A DNA stretch of 64,000 bases from Sindora glabra (GCA_020226215.1 CM035233.1:26415150-26479149), one strand, 5' to 3'. Shown: positions 12,501 to 24,266, counted from the first letter of the stretch. A program made the numbers and translations. Notes: generated by a model not told the origin, from the sequence alone.

Positions 12501-12693
12501 AAATTACCCCAGCATCTAGCAACTTCACTATTTCCTTTTTTACAACTTCTTTCATATTTGGATTTAGCCTTATCTAATGTTCAATGAAGGGCTTACTATC
12601 TTCCTCCATCAATATCCTATGCATGCATATTGAAGGACTAATCCCTTTTAAGTCAGAAATTATGTACCCCAAAGCTTTTCTATGCAATCTAAG

Positions 12694-13590
12694 CTACCTA
12701 AGCAATTTTTCTATTTCAAGGGCATTTAGATTTGCATTTACTATCACAGGATAAGTGGAGTGAGGTCCTAGAAATTCATACTTGAGGGTAGATGGGAGAG
12801 GCTTCAATTCTACTTTAGGTGGTGTCTTTTCCTCAGTGGAGGGATTTTTAGACTTCACTTCTAATAATTCAATTGCTTCAGGGAGGGAAAGTGGTAGGCT
12901 TGCTTCCAAAAATTCTGCATATACAGCAATCTTCTCATTTTCAGCAACTTCATTTATTACTAGACATGCTTCAAGTGGATCTTGAAGGCACCCCATGAGA
13001 AGGTTTTCTTTCACAACCTTGTCTAGCACATCAATCCTACATATTGAATCTTCACAAACAGGTAATTTAATTGATTCATTCAAATTAAACTTAATTTTTT
13101 CATCTCCCACAGATAATGAAAGCTTTCCATTTTTGATATCAATTAAAGCACCTGTAGTGGCCAAAAAAGGTTTATCCAAAATGATAGGGATTTATGTATC
13201 CTCTTCCATTTCAAGTACAACAAAATCAACAGGAATGAAAAACTTACCAACCTTGATAGGTATATCCTTAAGTATACCTATTGGGTCTTTCACAGAATGG
13301 TATGCTAACTGAAGTGAAACTGTGGTGGGCTTTATTTCTTCTATGTTCAGTCTTTTTACAACTGATAGTGGCATGAGGCTCACATTTGCTCCTAAATCAC
13401 ACAATGCCCGATCAATAAGAACATTTCCAATCACACAAGGAATGGAGAAGCCGCCTAGGTCCTTGAGTTTAGGAGGTAGTTTATTCTGGATGATGGCACT
13501 ACACTCCTCTATTAGGGCTATAGTCTCATGCTCTTCTAGCTTCCTTTTGTTTAAGAGGATGTCTTTCAAGAACTTTGCATATGACGGCAT
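12694..13590 (-). pseudogene. Aspartic protease and linker (Athila-like element)
   Basis: The protease centre is ALCDLGANVSLMPLSVV (about 13,390-13,430), with the Asp of the pepsin-like active site in a D-L-G-A context, the variant usual for this branch. Upstream YAKFLKDILLNKRKL and downstream VPVDFVVLE-type strands are also typical. A stop near 13,192 separates it from a second frame (13179-12694) containing DKPFLATTGALIDIKNGKL and an acidic linker towards RT. The enzyme would cleave the gag-pol precursor inside the particle. The active site looks intact, but the frame is broken before RT. Confidence 0.75.
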
Positions 13591-14022
13591 TTATGAAAGA
13601 GCATTAGTGAAAGGAATATTGATATATAATTTCTTCAATACTTCCAAGAACTTCCCAAACTACTTATCAAGTTTAGCCTTTGCTAGTCTTTGAGGATAAG
13701 GGATAGGCGGTTTGCATGGTTCTAGAGGGACATAATTTGGCTTTTTAGGTAATTCCCCTTCTTTCACTTCAGCATTATCAGGATTTGAAGCCTTTTTGCC
13801 TTCTTTCTACACTTCTTCCTCAACCATCTCTTCTTCACCTTCTTGAGTAGCATTTGGAACCTTCAATAGCCTTTTACTCTTAAAAGTGATTGCCTTACAA
13901 TGCTCCTTGGGATTTGATTCAGGTTAAGCAGGGAGTTGACCAAAAGCTCTGGAAGAAAAAGCAGAAGCTTGTTGAGCTATTTAGGTCTCCAATATTTTTC
14001 CATGTGTGGCCAATGAGTTAAC
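13591..14022 (-). pseudogene. gag-protease linker (Athila-like element)
   Basis: Minus-strand remnant in the gag-protease frame with several stops. It has a Lys/Glu-rich and Pro-rich composition (for example EGELPKKPNYVPLEPCKPP). No domain is recognised; this is the usual low-complexity link between gag and protease. Confidence 0.55.
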
Positions 14023-15375
14023 TTAGGAGGACAATTGCCTAATGGAGTCCTTTATGGCTATATCATGCTGCCTAAACTCTTCATTAGTTTTCTCTTGGGA
14101 AATGAGAAATTTCTCTAAAAGGCCTTTTAATTTAGAAGTAGAAGAGGGTTGAGCTAGTGGGTTGTAGGGTCTTTGGTTTTGAAAATCGGGTGGTGGTGGT
14201 CTATTGTGAGTGTTTTGAGTGTTGTGTAGCTGGTTGGGCTTATAGGATAGATTTGGGTGGTTCCTCCATGATGGGTTGTAGGTGTTTCCAAAAGGTTCAT
14301 TCGGATTCTTCTGTCCATACCCACTGTTGTGCACATAATTCACTTACTCAGTGAAATCCTACCCCAATTTACACTCAGTTGTCATGTGACCTGTCATACC
14401 ACAAATCTCACCAAGAAGGTCAGTAGCACCTGTAGCATTTACACTATTAACTTGAAATTTATCAAATTTAGCCATAAGTGCATCTACTTTGCTACCTAAA
14501 CTTCCTAGTGCATCTACCTTAGCTGACAAATGATTAAAAGCATTTAATTCATACTTACCTGGAGCTTTCCTTGAAGATCCTCTCTCATTCGACCATTGGT
14601 AGTGGTTCAAGGCCATGTCCTCAATCAATTCATATGCTTCATCCAACCTTTTGTTCATCAAAGCACCTCCAGCAGCAGCATCCACAGTAAGCTTAGTATT
14701 GTAGCTCAAACCATTGTAGAAAGTATGAAGAACTAGCCATTTCTCTAGCCCATGATGTGGGCACAACCTCAGAAGTTCTTTATATATATCCCAAGCATCA
14801 AATAGAGATTCCCCTTCTCTCTGAGAGAATGTGGTGATTTCATTCCTCAATTGAGCAGTCTTACTTGGAGGGAAATATCTTAACAGAAAAGCCCTCAGTA
14901 GCTCTTCCCATGTGGTAATAGATCCTGCTGGTAAAGAATGTAACCAAGCCTTTGCCCTATCTCTTAAGGAGAATGGGAAGAGTTTAAGCTTGATGGCATC
15001 CGCTACTATACCATTTATCTTGATTGTATCACAATATTCTAAGAAAATCTGAATATGGAGGTTGGGATCCTCCATTGGTCCTCCACCAAACTAGTTTTGC
15101 TGCACCATAGACAAAAGAGTTGGCTTCAATTCAAAGTTGTTAGCCTCAATAGTAGGCCTCCTTATACTAGATTGAAGCTCAGTTGCGTCAGGTGCTGCAA
15201 ATTCTCTAAGAGACTTGTTATCCATACCTTCAGTCACTATTTCAATGCTAATTGGCTCTTGGATATGTATTGGTTTTTGCTCTCTCCTTCTCCTAAGCAG
15301 AGTTCTTTTAATCTCTGGATCTAAGTCAAGAATTCCTTCAAGACTTCTCCTTCGCATATACAAAATTTTCTGCAA
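14023..15375 (-). pseudogene. gag: gag (Athila-like element)
   Basis: The N-terminal part (15375-15094) starts MQKILYMRRRSLEGILDL, with a basic stretch and a Q/N-rich end. A TAG at 15091-15093 then replaces what is probably a Gln codon. The core follows: EDPNLHIQIFLEYCDTIK, LFPFSLRDRAKAWLHSLP and WEELLRAFLLRYFPPSKT, the classic retrotransposon gag domain, then SLFDAWDIYKELLRLCPHHG. A zinc knuckle, GEICGMTGHMTTEC, has the C, H and last C, but the first Cys appears to be Gly. A Pro/Asn-rich tail (14343-14023) follows after another stop. Gag would form the particle and bind genomic RNA. Two or more stops inactivate this copy. Confidence 0.85.
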
Positions 15376-15524
15376 AAAGAGTAAGTAATACTCGAACAGA
15401 ACAAAATAAGAAAGATATTCTATATAAAAATAAGAAAATCAGAATAAGACGAATTAAGAACTAAAAAAAATGAATCACCTAGTCTAATTCACTCAAAAAT
15501 TTTATTAATATTAACTAGTTTCAA

Positions 15525-15542
15525 TCCCCGGCAACGGCGCCA
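15525..15542 (-). other. Primer binding site (tRNA-Asp type)
   Basis: On the minus strand TGGCGCCGTTGCCGGGGA lies six bases downstream of the 5' LTR. It is the standard tRNA-Asp complementary site of Athila-type elements. Confidence 0.9.
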
Positions 15543-15548
15543 AAAACT

Positions 15549-16903
15549 TGACATGAGCTTGCAAGTGCACAGGTTTAGTCGAGTTATAGTATAAAAGATA
15601 TCGTCTCCACAGGGATTGAGTGTTGAATACTAACTGAATTTCAAGGTAAATTATCTAGGTGTACTAATTGTGATTATGAATTAAGAGTAAAATGCGAAAT
15701 AAAGTTTAGTTATAAAAAAGGAAGCAAATGGAACTAGCATAAATTAAGTAAAGATTTAATTCAAATGGGGTGGAAGTGTACTCAGCTTTAGGGTTTCCTT
15801 GTGCTATTCATTATGGAATGAAGATAATCTTCTGGTCCCGTTTACTGTTAATTTAGATTGCTGGATTACCGAAAATAAGCTATACCTCATTGCAAGGCTA
15901 CTAGCTACTAACCAATAAATAAAGTGCCCAGAATTTCTCTAGTAATCATTTACCTAGGTTGCATTAACAATGCTTTGAGAATCCAATTTTAGACATTTCA
16001 TCTTGTGCAAAAGAATCCAATTAGCTTAATTCCTAAGTCTAATAGAGATTCCCAATGATTATGCAAGTTCTAATTAATTAATTAGTCATTCTAACTTTGA
16101 ATCAACTAATCCTTTACACAAATCCAATATTTCGGAAGTATTGGGTTGTTGAATTACAAAATAGCATAATCAAATCATAAATCAACAATAAATCAAACTA
16201 GATTATATTAAAATCAAATTAATAAATCCATGACAAGTCTACCCTAGCTGAGCACTGAGGTTTGGTGTGAGTTCATTACAAAACTAACAGAAAACCAGAA
16301 AATAAAAAGGGGAATCAAACTAGTTATGAAGCTCTACAAATTTCTTACTTGAATCTTCAATCCTTTGCTTGAATCCAATCTTCCAAGGCTAGTAATCACC
16401 CTCAGTGTCTTTAGGTCTTTCCAAGGATTTCTACTGATGGCTCTCTCTTTAATTTTCAGCTTTCCTCCCCTCTTTTAGCAAATTCTTTGCATAAAACTTA
16501 TATCGGTAAAGTACACAGGGTATGACATGGCCCGTGTTATGACCCGTGTACTTATACAAAGGGTCAGGTAATATGGTACACGGGGTCTAACACTCCCTTT
16601 GTCGACCCTCGTGTTCTTTTGTGAGCAGCTCAGTGAGGCTTTGAAACATATAGAAAGATACATGGCCATCCACACGGGGTTCCCATACCCCATGTTCTTT
16701 GTCAAATGAGCGAATTTGTTTTGATTCTCCATAATTTGCATAGTTTTAGCTCTGGATCCTTTTCTAATGCTCTAATTAGTCACTTCAAAACTTGAGAACA
16801 AAATATCAAGCATTTAAGTACCCTTTTCCAATTAATTTGCACAAAATACTAAATAAATAAGTGATGAAACACATAAAATATAAGTGCAAATGTGCATTTA
16901 TCA
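15549..16903 (-). repeat. 5' LTR of the Athila-like element
   Basis: Pairs with 4442-5777. On the minus strand it begins TGATAAATG and ends ...CATGTCA. The same ACACGGG/CCCGTGT modules occur near 16,511-16,550 and 16,575-16,615, partly decayed. Confidence 0.9.
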
Positions 16904-17412
16904 CTACATACTACAATAGAGAGCTTTATACAAAGCTTCAAGGTTTGAGGCAAGGTGGAAAAAGTGTTGATGACTATTACAAAGAAATGGAAGCTGCAAT
17001 GATAAGAGCTAATGTAATTGAAGAAAGAGAAGCAACAATGGCCCGTTTCTTGAATGGGTTGAACCATGATATTCGTGACATAGTGGAACTCCATCCCTAT
17101 GTAGAACTTGAAGATTTAGTTCACCAAGCTATCAAAGTAGAAGCACAACTCAAAAGAAAGGGGACTTTAAAGAAAGACACCTCTTCTTACAACTCAAAAG
17201 GATAGAAGGAAGGAGTGAAGAAGGAGGAAACTTCAACTAAGGATGCAGCTATCCAAGGTGGCAAACCCTCGTCTAAAACTTCTTTTAATTCTATTAATAC
17301 TTCTGCTTCCTGTACTTGGCATAGAAAAAATAAAATACTTCAAATGCCTTGGAAAAGGGCATATTGCATCCTAATGTCCAAACAAAAAGACCATGATTTT
17401 GAGGGAGAATAG
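16904..17412 (+). pseudogene. gag: gag, C-terminal fragment (chromovirus-type element)
   Basis: Continuation of the gag frame interrupted at 4441. It starts at the duplicated CTACA and reads through YNRELYTKLQGLRQGGKS, VDDYYKEMEAAMIRANV and FLNGLNHDIRDIVEL, all typical of chromovirus gag, then a Lys-rich and Ser-rich segment. A TAG stops it at 17,203-17,205. The zinc-knuckle region near 17,310-17,380 is present but split across frames. The frame that ends in DHDFEGE overlaps the start of the protease frame. Confidence 0.8.
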
Positions 17413-18232
17413 TGAGATCTCAAGTGCAAGTTCATCTCTATCATCACATGCTCCAAGTGAAGAAGATAGTGAGTGTAAGGCTTTTTGCCATGAAGGAGAC
17501 TTATTTATGGTGAGGCGTCTCTTGGATGGTTTAGCCAAGGAGGATGATACTACACAAAGAGAAAATATTTTTCATTCAAGATGCTTAGTACTTGTGAAGG
17601 TTTGTTTTCTTATTGTTAATGGTGGTAGTTGTTCCAATGTGGCTAGTGTTAGGCTTGTTAAAAAATTGTGTCTCACTACTACTCCTCATCCCAAGCCCTA
17701 TAAGCTACAATGGTTGAATAATGAAGGGGAGTTGATTATTAGTAGGCAGGTTTTGATTACTTTTTCTATTAGCAAGTATGAGGATGAAGTCTTGTGTGAT
17801 GTAGTGCCTATGGAAGCAAGTCATATCCTCTTGGGAAGACCTTGGCAGTTTAACAAGAAAGCTATTCATGATGGTCATTCCAACAAGTTCACATTTGTAC
17901 ATAAAGGGTGCAAAATCACTTTAGTAACCATGAATCCCAATCAAGTGTGTGAGGACCTAATAATTATAAAGTCGAAAAGAAAGCAAGAGAGAAAAGATGA
18001 GAGAAAAACTAAAAAGAAAAAGAGTGAGTTTGAAGGAAAACATAAAAAGAAAGGGAAAAAAGTGAGGGCACTTACAAGTGAGAAAGATAAGAGTGAAAAG
18101 AAAAGTGAAGAGAAAAGTCAGTGTGAAAGAAAAGAAAATTTGTTTGTGAGAGAAAAAGAAGTGAGGAAAGCTTTGTTGGTCTCTCGGCCTATGTATCTAC
18201 TTTTTGTAAAGAAAGTCCTCATGATGAATTGA
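17393..18232 (+). pseudogene. Protease and lysine-rich linker (chromovirus-type element)
   Basis: A 279-residue open stretch. An acidic Ser-rich start is followed by the protease: FLIVNGGSCSNVASVRLV has the active-site loop, but the catalytic Asp of the family (normally D-G-G-S) reads Asn. HILLGRPWQFNKKA, the conserved C-terminal 'LLGRPW' strand, follows. From about residue 190 the sequence becomes a Lys/Glu-rich linker (KKKKSEFEGKHKKKGKK). Protease would process the gag-pol precursor. The Asp-to-Asn change alone would inactivate it. Confidence 0.8.
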
Positions 18233-18269
18233 TTGATCCTTTTGCTAAAATGCTTTGCCTAGTGGTGTT

Positions 18270-19192
18270 TCTTTTCTTTTGCAGGAATTTGAAGATATCT
18301 TCCCCAAGGAAGTGCTTTATGGTTTACCTCCAAATAAAGGGACAAAACATCAAATTGACTTGATTCTAGGAGCAACATTGTCCAACCAGCCTGCATATAG
18401 AAGTAACCCTTAAGCAACCCAAGAGATCCAAAAATAAGTAGAAGGATTGCTAGAGAAAGGATGGGTGAAGGAAAGCCTAAGCCCTTGTGTCGTACTAATC
18501 ATTCTAGTACCTAAGAAAGATGGAAGCTGGAGGATGTGCACTGATTGCCGTGCCATTAACAATATCACTGTAAAGTATAAACACCCCATACCTCATTTGG
18601 ATGATTTACTTGATGAATTGTTTGGTGCTTGTTATTTTTCTAAGATTAATCTTAAGAGTGGATATCACCAAATAAGAATAAGGGAGGGGGATGAATGGAA
18701 AATAACTTTTAAGACTAAATATGGGTTGTATGAATGATTGGTTATGCCATTTGATTGACTAATGCATCTAATACCTTCATGCGTTTAATGAATCATGTGC
18801 TTAGAAACTTAGGCAAATTTTTTGTTGTTTACTTTGATGATATCTTAGTTTATAACAAATCTTTTGATGAGCATGTGTTGCATTTAAGGTGTGTGCTAGA
18901 AGTCTTGAGGCATGAATAGTTGTATGCAAATATTGAAAAATGTACATTTTATAAAGATCATGTAGTTTTTCTTGGCTTTGTGGTTATTTCCAAAGGTGTG
19001 CATGTGGATGAGGAGAAGGTTAAAGTCATAAAAGATTGGCCAATCCCTAGGATCGTGAGTGAAGTGAGGAGCTTCCATAGGTTAATAAGTTTTTATAGGC
19101 ACTTTGTGAGAGATTTTAGCACCATTACTGCACCCTTAAATGAAGTTGTCAAGAAAAATGTGGGTTTTAAATGGGAAAGGGAACAATAAAAA
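18270..19192 (+). pseudogene. Reverse transcriptase (chromovirus-type element)
   Basis: Recognised from an N-terminal 'EFEDIFPKEV...GLPP' segment, then LVPKKDGSWRMCTDCRAIN, PIPHLDDLLDELFGA, FSKINLKSGYHQIRI and, after a stop near 18,737, YFDDILVYNKSFDEH (about 18,830) with the Tyr-Phe-Asp-Asp active site. The thumb region continues through HVVFLGFVV and SFHRLISFYRHFVRDFS. Stops at about 18,411, 18,737 and 18,918 and a terminal TAA near 19,187 break the frame. The catalytic Asp pair itself is intact. Confidence 0.85.
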
Positions 19193-19620
19193 GCTATTGA
19201 TACATTAAAGGATAAGTTTATACATACACCCATATTTGCACTTCCTAATTTTACTAAATCATTTGAATTAGAGTGTGATGCATCTAATGTAGAGATAGGG
19301 GCTGTTTTGATACAAGAAGGGCACCTCATTGCTTACTTTAGTGAAAAGCTTAATGAAGCATGTTTGAAGTATCCTACTTATGATAAAGAACTCTATACTT
19401 TGATTAGAGCACTTCAAACATGGCAGCATTATCTTCTACCTAAAGAGTTTGTGATCCATAGTGACCATGAATCATTGAAGTATCTTAAGGGTCAACAGAA
19501 ATTAAATAAAAAGCGTGCTAAGTGGGTAAATTTCCTAGAACAGTTTCCTTATGTTGTTAAGCATAAGCAAGGTAAAATAAATGTAGCGGCTGATGCTTTA
19601 TCTAGGTGTTATGCTTTGCT
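19193..19620 (+). pseudogene. RNase H (chromovirus-type element)
   Basis: ELECDASNVEIGAVLIQEG carries the first catalytic Asp, YDKELYTLIRALQTWQHYL the Glu, IHSDHESLKYLKGQQ the second Asp and NVAADALSRCYAL the last Asp. Unlike the Athila-like copy, all four carboxylates are visible. The segment follows directly from RT in the same orientation. It would remove the RNA strand during cDNA synthesis. Confidence 0.85.
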
Positions 19621-21118
19621 TTCTATGCTTGATACGAAATTACTTGGATTTGAACATGTAAAGGAACTTTATGTGCATGATGCTGACTTTGCTAGATTAT
19701 ATGTGTTGTGTGAAAAGAGGGCTTATGATAGGTTTTATAAGCGTAAGGGATATCTGTTTAAGGGGAATAAATTGTATGTGCCTAAATGCTCAATCCGTGA
19801 CTTGCTTGTGAAAGAAGCCCATGAGGGTGGTTTGATAGGGTACTTTGGTGAACCTAAAACCTTACTAATCTTACAAGAACACTTCTTTTGGCCTGGAATG
19901 AAACATAGTGTTTATTAATTCTATAAAAAGTGTATTGTGTGCAAGAAGGCTAAATCCAAGGCACAACCCCATGGCTTTTATACTCCATTACCTGTTTCGA
20001 ATTACCATTGGACTGATGTTTCTATAGATTTCATTGTAGGTTTGCTAAGGACAAAGAATGGTAAGGACTCCATATTTATGGTTATGGACCGCTTCTCAAA
20101 GATAGCTCATTTTGTTCCATGTAGGAAAGTAGATGATGCTACACATGTTGCAGACTTGTATTTCAAGGAGATTGTGAGGTTGCATGGCTTGCCAAGAAGT
20201 ATAGTTTCAGATAGAGACTCTAAGTTTTTTAGTCACTTTTGAAGGACCCTATGGCAAAAGCTTGGAATCAAACTTTTATTCTCTACCACATGTCATGCAC
20301 AAATAGATGGATAAACAGAAGTGGTAAACCGTACCTTGACTACTCTTCTTAGGGCTATGGTAAGGAAGAATCTCAAATCATAGGAAGAATGTTTGCCTCA
20401 CATTGAATTTGCATATAATAGGACATTTCATTCAATTATCATGCATTCAACATTTGAGGTTGTTTATGGATTTAATCCCCTTACCCCACTTGATTTGTTG
20501 CCACTGCCTAATGTTTTATCTTTAGTGCATAAGGATGGTAATGCCAAAGTTGAATTTGTTAAGAAGTTGCATGAAAATATGAAGGCTCAAATTGAAAAGA
20601 AAGTATAGCAATAAGCAAAATATGCTAACAAGGGAAGAAAGAAAGTGATATTTGAACTCGGAGATTGGGTTTGGGTACATATACACAAGGAAAGGTTTCC
20701 CATGCAAAGGAAGTTAAAGCTTCAACCAAGAGGGGATGGATTATTCCAAGTCTTAGAGAGAATTAAGGATAATGCATACAAAGTGGACTTACTAGGTGAG
20801 TATGGTGTAAGTACTACTTTTAAAGTATCTGATTTATCTTTCTTTGATATAGGTGATGAAAAGTCAAATTCGTGGGCGAATTCTCTTGAAGAAGGAGGGA
20901 TTAATGAGGATCGAAGAAGACCCATTGAAGACAAAAACTTGAAGGAGTTAGAAGGGCTTCAAGGACCAATGGCAAGGACAAAGGCAAAGAGGATTAAGGG
21001 AGACTTAGAGAAGATGGTTGCTACCTTATTTGAAAGAAGGCCCAATTTGGAGTTAGAAAAGTCTAAGATGCTCAATTGCGTGTATTTGGAAGACTTGGGC
21101 TCCAATGGAATCCATTAG
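19621..21118 (+). pseudogene. Integrase with C-terminal tail extending into the 3' LTR (chromovirus-type element)
   Basis: The zinc-binding region has HEGGLIGYFGEPKT and a C-x2-C pair in CIVCKKAKS. The core includes WTDVSIDFIVGL (first Asp), LPRSIVSDRDSKF (second Asp) and, after a stop, 'TEVVNRTL' with the Glu. Stops occur near 19,916, 20,240, 20,310, 20,380 and 20,606. The C-terminal domain includes FELGDWVWVHIHKERFP and FKVSDLSFFDIGDE. There is no classic chromodomain. Instead the frame runs on across the polypurine tract and into the 3' LTR, ending at 21,118 with a basic KAKRIKGDLEK segment and LEDLGSNGIH. In CRM-type elements such a tail is thought to target centromeric chromatin; here that is inference. 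Confidence 0.8.
20888..20900 (+). other. Polypurine tract inside the coding frame
   Basis: GAAGAAGGAGGGA immediately precedes the 3' LTR and is part of the integrase tail frame, so it would both prime plus-strand DNA and encode protein. Confidence 0.7.
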
Positions 21119-21520
21119 TATTTAGTTAGTTCAGTATTTTGCAATAAATGGGCTGTGTGAGCCGAGACTTAATTTTGGATTTATTTTGACATGAAGACTT
21201 ATTATTTGATTTGATTTAATTAGAATTGGGCTTGTTAGTACAAGAGACCCGTTAGGATTTGCATATGATGACTTATGAGGGCTGAACATATATAAGCTCT
21301 TGTAAACAGATTTTTATTCAATTTTGAATGCAATTGAGATTGAACACACTAGTGTATCTCTTTAGTTCTTGAGTGAGCTAATTATCTTTGATCTTATCAA
21401 GAAACTCTCTCTTGTGGTAATCGTTCCTTGGCTTATCAATCTTATGATTGTGGCGCCCATCCTCCATCTATTCTATTTTTGTTGTTTGAAATCCAATTCA
21501 AGATCCAATTAATTTCATCA
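20902..21520 (+). repeat. 3' LTR of the chromovirus-type element
   Basis: 619 bp, pairing with 2052-2670. The terminal TG has become TA. It ends TTTCATCA, followed by CTTG, which also precedes the 5' LTR. Confidence 0.9.
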
Positions 21521-23589
21521 CTTGACATTTGAAAATTATAATAAATATAATCTATTAATGATAAATATAATTTACTAATATGAAATTTAAATATAATTAT
21601 TACTTTTTTAAATAGAATTATTTTATTAATTATATAATAACTAGAATGAGTATTATATGAAATTATATAAAATAAACATTAAATGTTGTATCATAGATAT
21701 AAATTGTGTATATAATCATAAGTATAATAGATATTTAATTCCAAATAGGATTATATTTATTATATATATATATTATATTATTTATTATCTTTGCTATTTT
21801 TTTAATATCTAACTATGAAAATAAAAAATTGTGCATTTCTCATTTATTTTATACAAATTTGATAGAATTAATTATTTAACTAGTATTTTCTTTATTTCAA
21901 TTATATTTTAATTTAATTATCTTAAGATAATTTGATATATGTATGCATACATACACATATATAGACAACTTCTTAATTTTTATAGAAATTTATTTTATTT
22001 CTATAGTAAATTAAAAAAATAAGAAATTATTAATTTAAAAAAATTATGATGGAAAGAGAAATTAGAAATATAGTTTAAAAAAAGATAATTAAAATCTATT
22101 GATATTTCTTTTTTTTTTATAGTACGATAGAGGGCTTTATAAGAAATTAAAAGTTGACCTAAACAAAGTAAAAGGATTTAGTTTTTAGAAAGAGTTGATT
22201 CCTTTGTGTTAACTAAAGAATTTTGAGTACTTTTTAAGAAATTCACAAAAAAATTACTTCTATTTAAGATAATTAAAATTAAGATTTCATTTCATTTCAA
22301 ATAATTTTTTTAAATGGTATTTATCTTTCAATAAAAAAGATTTCATTTCAATTGCATTTGTCTTTTGAAAAATATTTTTGTAGGAAAATCTCATTTTTCG
22401 TATATATAAATGAAGAAATATCATACATTTCTATAGTTTATGATTAAAAATATGATACTTAAAAGTATAGTAGTAGAAAAAATAATTTTCTCTTTGAAAA
22501 AAGAAAATTATCTTTTACCAAACTTTGTACATTTAACATTAAACATTCATGTTATCTTCCACCATCTTCATATTTTATATTTATATTCACATGGAAGATT
22601 TTTTTTCATTGCAACAAATGGAGCCTTCGTTTCATTTTCAATTTCTATTTTAATTACATATATGTTATTATAAAATCCCACTAATTTAACAAGAATTTTA
22701 CTAGAATTTAGTTAATTTAGCTTAATATATTATATAAAAGATTTATCCTCTTTTTAATTTTATATTTACCATGATACCATTAAAATATATTTTTAATTAA
22801 ATTTCATATATTTTTAATATATTTCAAATAAAATAATTTATTTATAAATAAATTAAAATAATTATTTTTGGAAAAATTTTTAAACAATATAATTTATTTG
22901 TGAATAAATTGAAATCAATCTCTTAAAATGATATGAAATCATAACTTAAAAATTGCTTGTCAAACCAACCTCTACTACTTAAAAAGTTGAATTTTTCACA
23001 TGAACTAATTTTTTATGTGAACTAAGCAACTCTTTAATTATAATCTACACTTTATTTTAATTTTTTATGTCTTATTTATCTACCCACTTCGACATTTGAA
23101 GGATGATAGTTTTCAACTTTTACATATATTTTCACCTTTCATAAGTCATGAAATGTTTTTTTTCAAGAAATTACTTTATTTTATATTATAGAATTTGAAA
23201 TTAGGCTGAGTCGTTTACTGGTTAATTGAAACTCTTGAGATTCTACCACGTTTATGTATAAATTCAAACTCTTACAATTATTCCTTGATAAAGATTATTC
23301 CTTAATTATGCCGTTTTAAAAAGTACAAATTCTATCTTATCCTTTATTAAGATTATATTTTATCTAAAACAAAGAAATAAACTCAAACGCAAAGATCTTA
23401 TTTATGGAAGATTGGAAGATTGAAAATTTATATGCATGAATACATCATTCTTAGTTCAAAAAAAAAATATATATTTTATAATACTAAGTTGTTGTAGTTC
23501 AAGCCATGTTCAATATTCTTTAACCCATTGCTCAGTAGCGAGGGAAGAGAAGAGATGAAAAAGATATTTTTAAACAATTTTTTTGTTGT

Positions 23590-23753
23590 TGTTTGGATGG
23601 AAAAGGAAAAAAGAAAGAAGAAACGAAATTAAAATATATGATTTGTGGCTAATAATATTTTCACCACATTATTATTTCAAAAATTTCCCTTTTTATTTTT
23701 GATTAAATTTTAAAATTTTCTTCCTTTTCTAACCATTTTCCATCCTCCCACGC
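23590..23753. mobile_element. MITE-like inverted repeat (tentative)
   Basis: About 40-bp imperfect inverted repeats, starting GTTTGGATGGAAAAGGAA on the left and GGATGGAAAATGGTTAGAA on the right (reverse strand), enclose about 160 bp. The 'GTTTGGATGG' start resembles plant Tourist-type ends. I could not identify a convincing target duplication, so this is only a candidate. Confidence 0.35.
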
Positions 23754-24100
23754 ATAGGGTAAATGTTTAATATCCCCCTCTATATTCAAGTTTTATTTGT
23801 TTTGTTAGAAGGTATTTTTTATAAAATATAGTTATAAAGTGTTAAAATGGAGGAAAAATATTTACTTATTTAATGTTAAATATGAAGAATTTAAAGAAAA
23901 GTAATTTTTTCTATTTTAAAAAAGAATTTACTTTTTGTCATTTTTATGTTTATAGGTATCACTTTTTTTAATTATCAATATAAATGATATACCATCTTTT
24001 TATTAATATATATGTAAATAATATTTTTTATAAAAATATTTTTTGACAAAATAATTGAAACCTTAAAATTTCATTTCTAATTGTTGCATGTATACAAAGT

Positions 24101-24170
24101 AATAGTAACACCAACAACAATAATAATATCATTGTAATAGTAACACCACCAACAATAATAATATCAATGT
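24101..24170 (+). repeat. 35-bp tandem duplication
   Basis: Two adjacent copies (24101-24135 and 24136-24170) beginning AATAGTAACACCA and ending TATCA(A/T)TGT or similar, with two or three mismatches. It lies directly before the trinucleotide microsatellite. Confidence 0.8.
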
Positions 24171-24174
24171 CATT

Positions 24175-24176
24175 AC

Positions 24177-24266
<90 letters not shown>

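Larger units (their letters stand above)
4442..16903 (-). mobile_element. Athila-like Ty3/Gypsy element nested in the chromovirus gag
   Basis: A minus-strand element of 12,462 bp with LTRs of 1336 and 1355 bp and a perfect 5-bp target duplication, CTACA (4437-4441 and 16904-16908). The primer site is complementary to tRNA-Asp, used by the Athila/Tat branch. From right to left it carries gag, protease, RT, RNase H and integrase, then a separate ORF region 3' of pol. The length, the tRNA-Asp site, the long spacer after integrase and the additional 3' ORF fit Athila-like elements. Hand comparison of the first ~335 LTR bases shows about 19 mismatches (6%), less than the host element's 11%, consistent with later insertion. 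Every coding part has stops, and several catalytic residues are changed. Confidence 0.9.
2052..21520 (+). mobile_element. Chromovirus-type Ty3/Gypsy element (CRM-like?), split by a nested element
   Basis: A plus-strand Gypsy element with two 619-bp LTRs, a tRNA-iMet type primer site, and gag, protease, reverse transcriptase, RNase H and integrase in that order, so integrase lies after RT as in Ty3/Gypsy. Four bases, CTTG, flank both ends (2048-2051 and 21521-21524). Removing the nested Athila-like insertion leaves about 7.0 kb. The final coding segment runs through the polypurine tract and about 72 codons into the 3' LTR. An integrase extension overlapping the 3' LTR is a feature I associate with CRM centromeric chromoviruses, so CRM-like is a reasoned but unproven label. 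A hand count of LTR mismatches gives about 68 of 619 (11%), mostly transitions. All coding parts carry stops, so the element is dead. Confidence 0.85.
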
